Assembly: GCA_964572685.1 (NCBI GenBank)
Contig: CAZNFJ010000072.1
Location: 1-5,119 of the forward strand
Origin: UBA2653 sp964572685
Lineage (GTDB): Bacteria; Pseudomonadota; Gammaproteobacteria; Legionellales; Legionellaceae
DNA: 5,119 nt
Direction: 5' to 3'
Made by a program: the position numbers and the translations under genes. The notes beneath the pieces are model-generated. The model was not told where the DNA came from. It made no database searches and was given only the letters and a program-made list of their open reading frames with translations. Positions 3,833 to 5,119 of this stretch are shown in pieces. The number at the start of each line of letters is the position of its first letter. Position 1 is the first letter of the stretch.

Positions 3833-5119
3833 TTATTTTGTGTTCAGCCATCGGTAAACTGTGGTCTGTGGTTCGGCTAATTCCTTTGCAATTTGGGCAT
3901 AGGGTTTGCCCTGCTTTTTGAGTAGTTGCGCCCGTGCTACGGTGGCTGCTTTGGTGCTTAATTCGGTTTCGTATTTGGTAGCGTTCCTCGAAATTGCGGG
4001 GTTGGGCAAATCGTAAAAAACAGCAATGGCGTGGCTTTTCAAAATCTCCACAATTCGTAAAGCGTTGTAAAAATCCAAGTCCTCGCAAAGCATGGTTTTT
4101 GAATAGTCGGCTTGCTCGAAATTGCGTAGTGCTGTGAGCTGCATTGCAAGCCGAAAACAGATAAGCCCCAAGCGGTTTACCGTGCCGTCCAGGTCGGTAG
4201 AAACGTATTCCCCCACCTCCGTTTTCCAATCTTTAAAAACTGTCAGGAAGTGCGCTTTTTGGCTGTCCCTTAAATCGAAAAGTATTGGGTCGTTTTCGTA
4301 TCCTTCCAGCGTTTCATAATAGTTTAGGAAGGTTTGCCCCAAACGGTCGAAGTATTCAGGGTAGCCATTTTTTGCCGGGTCGAAAACGTCTTTAAATTCC
4401 CGGTTTGGGGCAAGGCGGTAATGGAGAAAACGAGAAAACAGGCCGTTTTGAATGTTAGGGATAAGTTTCTGGTATTGGTCGGGTGTTGAAGTCAAAACGA
4501 CGGACAAACGCGGGTTTTCAATCTCTCTATATTCGCGCCCTACACGGCGAAAAAAAGAAATAGGCTCTTGGTGAAAACCTTTGCGCAAAATGTCGCTAAA
4601 GCCGCCGTAATCGGTTTTTAAAGCATCGGCCAAAGCGTCCCCCTCTGTTTCAAAAATCACCCCGCCCCCATCATTGTCTTCCAGATTTTCTACTATGCCG
4701 CTCTTTGAATTGTTGGCCGGGATGTAAAGCATTTTGTTCCCAGGATTTTTGGGTTCGTCTTCGCCGTTCTCTTTTGCTTCAATACGTTTTTGATTATACG
4801 TCCTTTGCAGGTCTTTCGACAATTCCCGCCGTTTGGCGTGGATAGGTTGGGCTATTTTGTAGGCCAATTTTAGCCCACCTTTGCCCGTTCCGTACTGCCC
4901 AATTATGTAAGCGAAAAGGTTTGGACAAGTATAGCCCCCATCATAAAAGCCCCGGACATTTGGCAGTATTCCCGAAATGACGGCGAACGCTCCCACCAAA
5001 AAAACCTCCTTTTCTGTTTGCTCTGTCAGCACTTCGCAAGCGTTCCTAAGTACGTCGGGCAAGTCATTGAAAACAGCGTCGGGAAAACCTTGCCCCGCTT
5101 TTGCTTCGGGCTGTGGTGG
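3833..5119 (-). CDS. DUF3987-type P-loop ATPase with C-terminal helix-turn-helix (partial, 5' end beyond window)
   Basis: The frame is open to the window edge, giving 428 visible residues, so the N-terminus is missing. A TTG at 5062 is in frame but is probably internal. With visible numbering, the Walker A is GQYGTGKG (74-81), with Gly in place of the usual Ser/Thr. A Walker B-like VIFETEGD (155-162), a sensor-like VVLTSTPDQ (207-215) and a possible arginine finger NGLFSRFLHYR (226-236) follow in family order. This is the DUF3987 pattern, a poorly characterised helicase-like ATPase family often paired with primases on phages and integrative elements of Bacteroidota. The last 30 residues (LLKKQGKPYAQIAKELAEPQ, then TTVYRWL) form a resolvase-style helix-turn-helix, suggesting sequence-specific DNA binding. 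The stop is followed after 12 nt by dyad copy 4. A role in replication together with the primase is an inference from family and neighbourhood. Confidence 0.85.
   Translation of the reverse strand, partial: PPQPEAKAGQGFPDAVFNDLPDVLRNACEVLTEQTEKEVFLVGAFAVISGILPNVRGFYDGGYTCPNLFAYIIGQYGTGKGGLKLAYKIAQPIHAKRRELSKDLQRTYNQKRIEAKENGEDEPKNPGNKMLYIPANNSKSGIVENLEDNDGGGVIFETEGDALADALKTDYGGFSDILRKGFHQEPISFFRRVGREYREIENPRLSVVLTSTPDQYQKLIPNIQNGLFSRFLHYRLAPNREFKDVFDPAKNGYPEYFDRLGQTFLNYYETLEGYENDPILFDLRDSQKAHFLTVFKDWKTEVGEYVSTDLDGTVNRLGLICFRLAMQLTALRNFEQADYSKTMLCEDLDFYNALRIVEILKSHAIAVFYDLPNPAISRNATKYETELSTKAATVARAQLLKKQGKPYAQIAKELAEPQTTVYRWLNTK

Noticed and set aside
3670..3921. Plus-strand frame of 83 codons across the dyad region
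   Set aside because: It is built largely from the repeats and the antisense of the ATPase C-terminus, with no recognisable domain.
3654..4229. Minus-strand frame of 191 codons overlapping the ATPase end and the dyads
   Set aside because: It lies out of frame inside the clearly real DUF3987 gene and has no coherent protein features.
5060..5062. TTG as the true start of the ATPase
   Set aside because: The frame stays open for 19 more codons to the window edge with plausible protein sequence, so the real start is most likely outside the window.

Overview
The window looks like an accessory, probably mobile, DNA segment from a member of the Bacteroidota. The evidence is a BT4734/BF3469-type primase, a DUF3987-type ATPase with a G-x-G-K-G P-loop, an almost complete lack of Shine-Dalgarno sequences, and a signal peptide ending in A-H-S|Q. 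I cannot name a genus. All recognisable genes lie on the minus strand, so transcription runs from right to left.

From the right edge leftwards: (1) the C-terminal 428 residues of a DUF3987 P-loop ATPase, which is cut by the window edge and ends in a helix-turn-helix (3833-5119). (2) A 246-bp non-coding gap (3587-3832) containing four exact copies of the dyad CGTTCCA-AAAA-TGGAACG plus extra half-sites, arranged almost symmetrically. (3) A primase-like protein with a BT4734-type N-terminal domain and a PriCT-2-like domain (2249-3586). Its stop codon overlaps the start of (4) an acidic 188-residue protein of unknown function (1686-2252). This is followed 43 bp later by (5) a 193-residue protein with a possible four-cysteine zinc site (1061-1642). 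The last three genes form a tight operon that ends at a probable short terminator (1034-1059).

Left of that is a 269-bp gap with short tandem repeats. Next comes a small exported DUF4177-like protein (438-791), and then a short helix-turn-helix-like reading frame broken by one in-frame TAA (153-389). That TAA sits in the loop of a perfect 10-bp inverted repeat. The leftmost 120 bp hold a strong hairpin plus T-tract, which would terminate a plus-strand gene lying outside the window, and an 11-bp perfect tandem repeat.

The ATPase and the primase probably work together in DNA replication or mobilisation of the element. The dyad cluster between them is the most striking unexplained feature. It could be a multi-site operator controlling the primase operon or an iteron-like origin bound by an element protein. 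The sequence alone does not decide between these.
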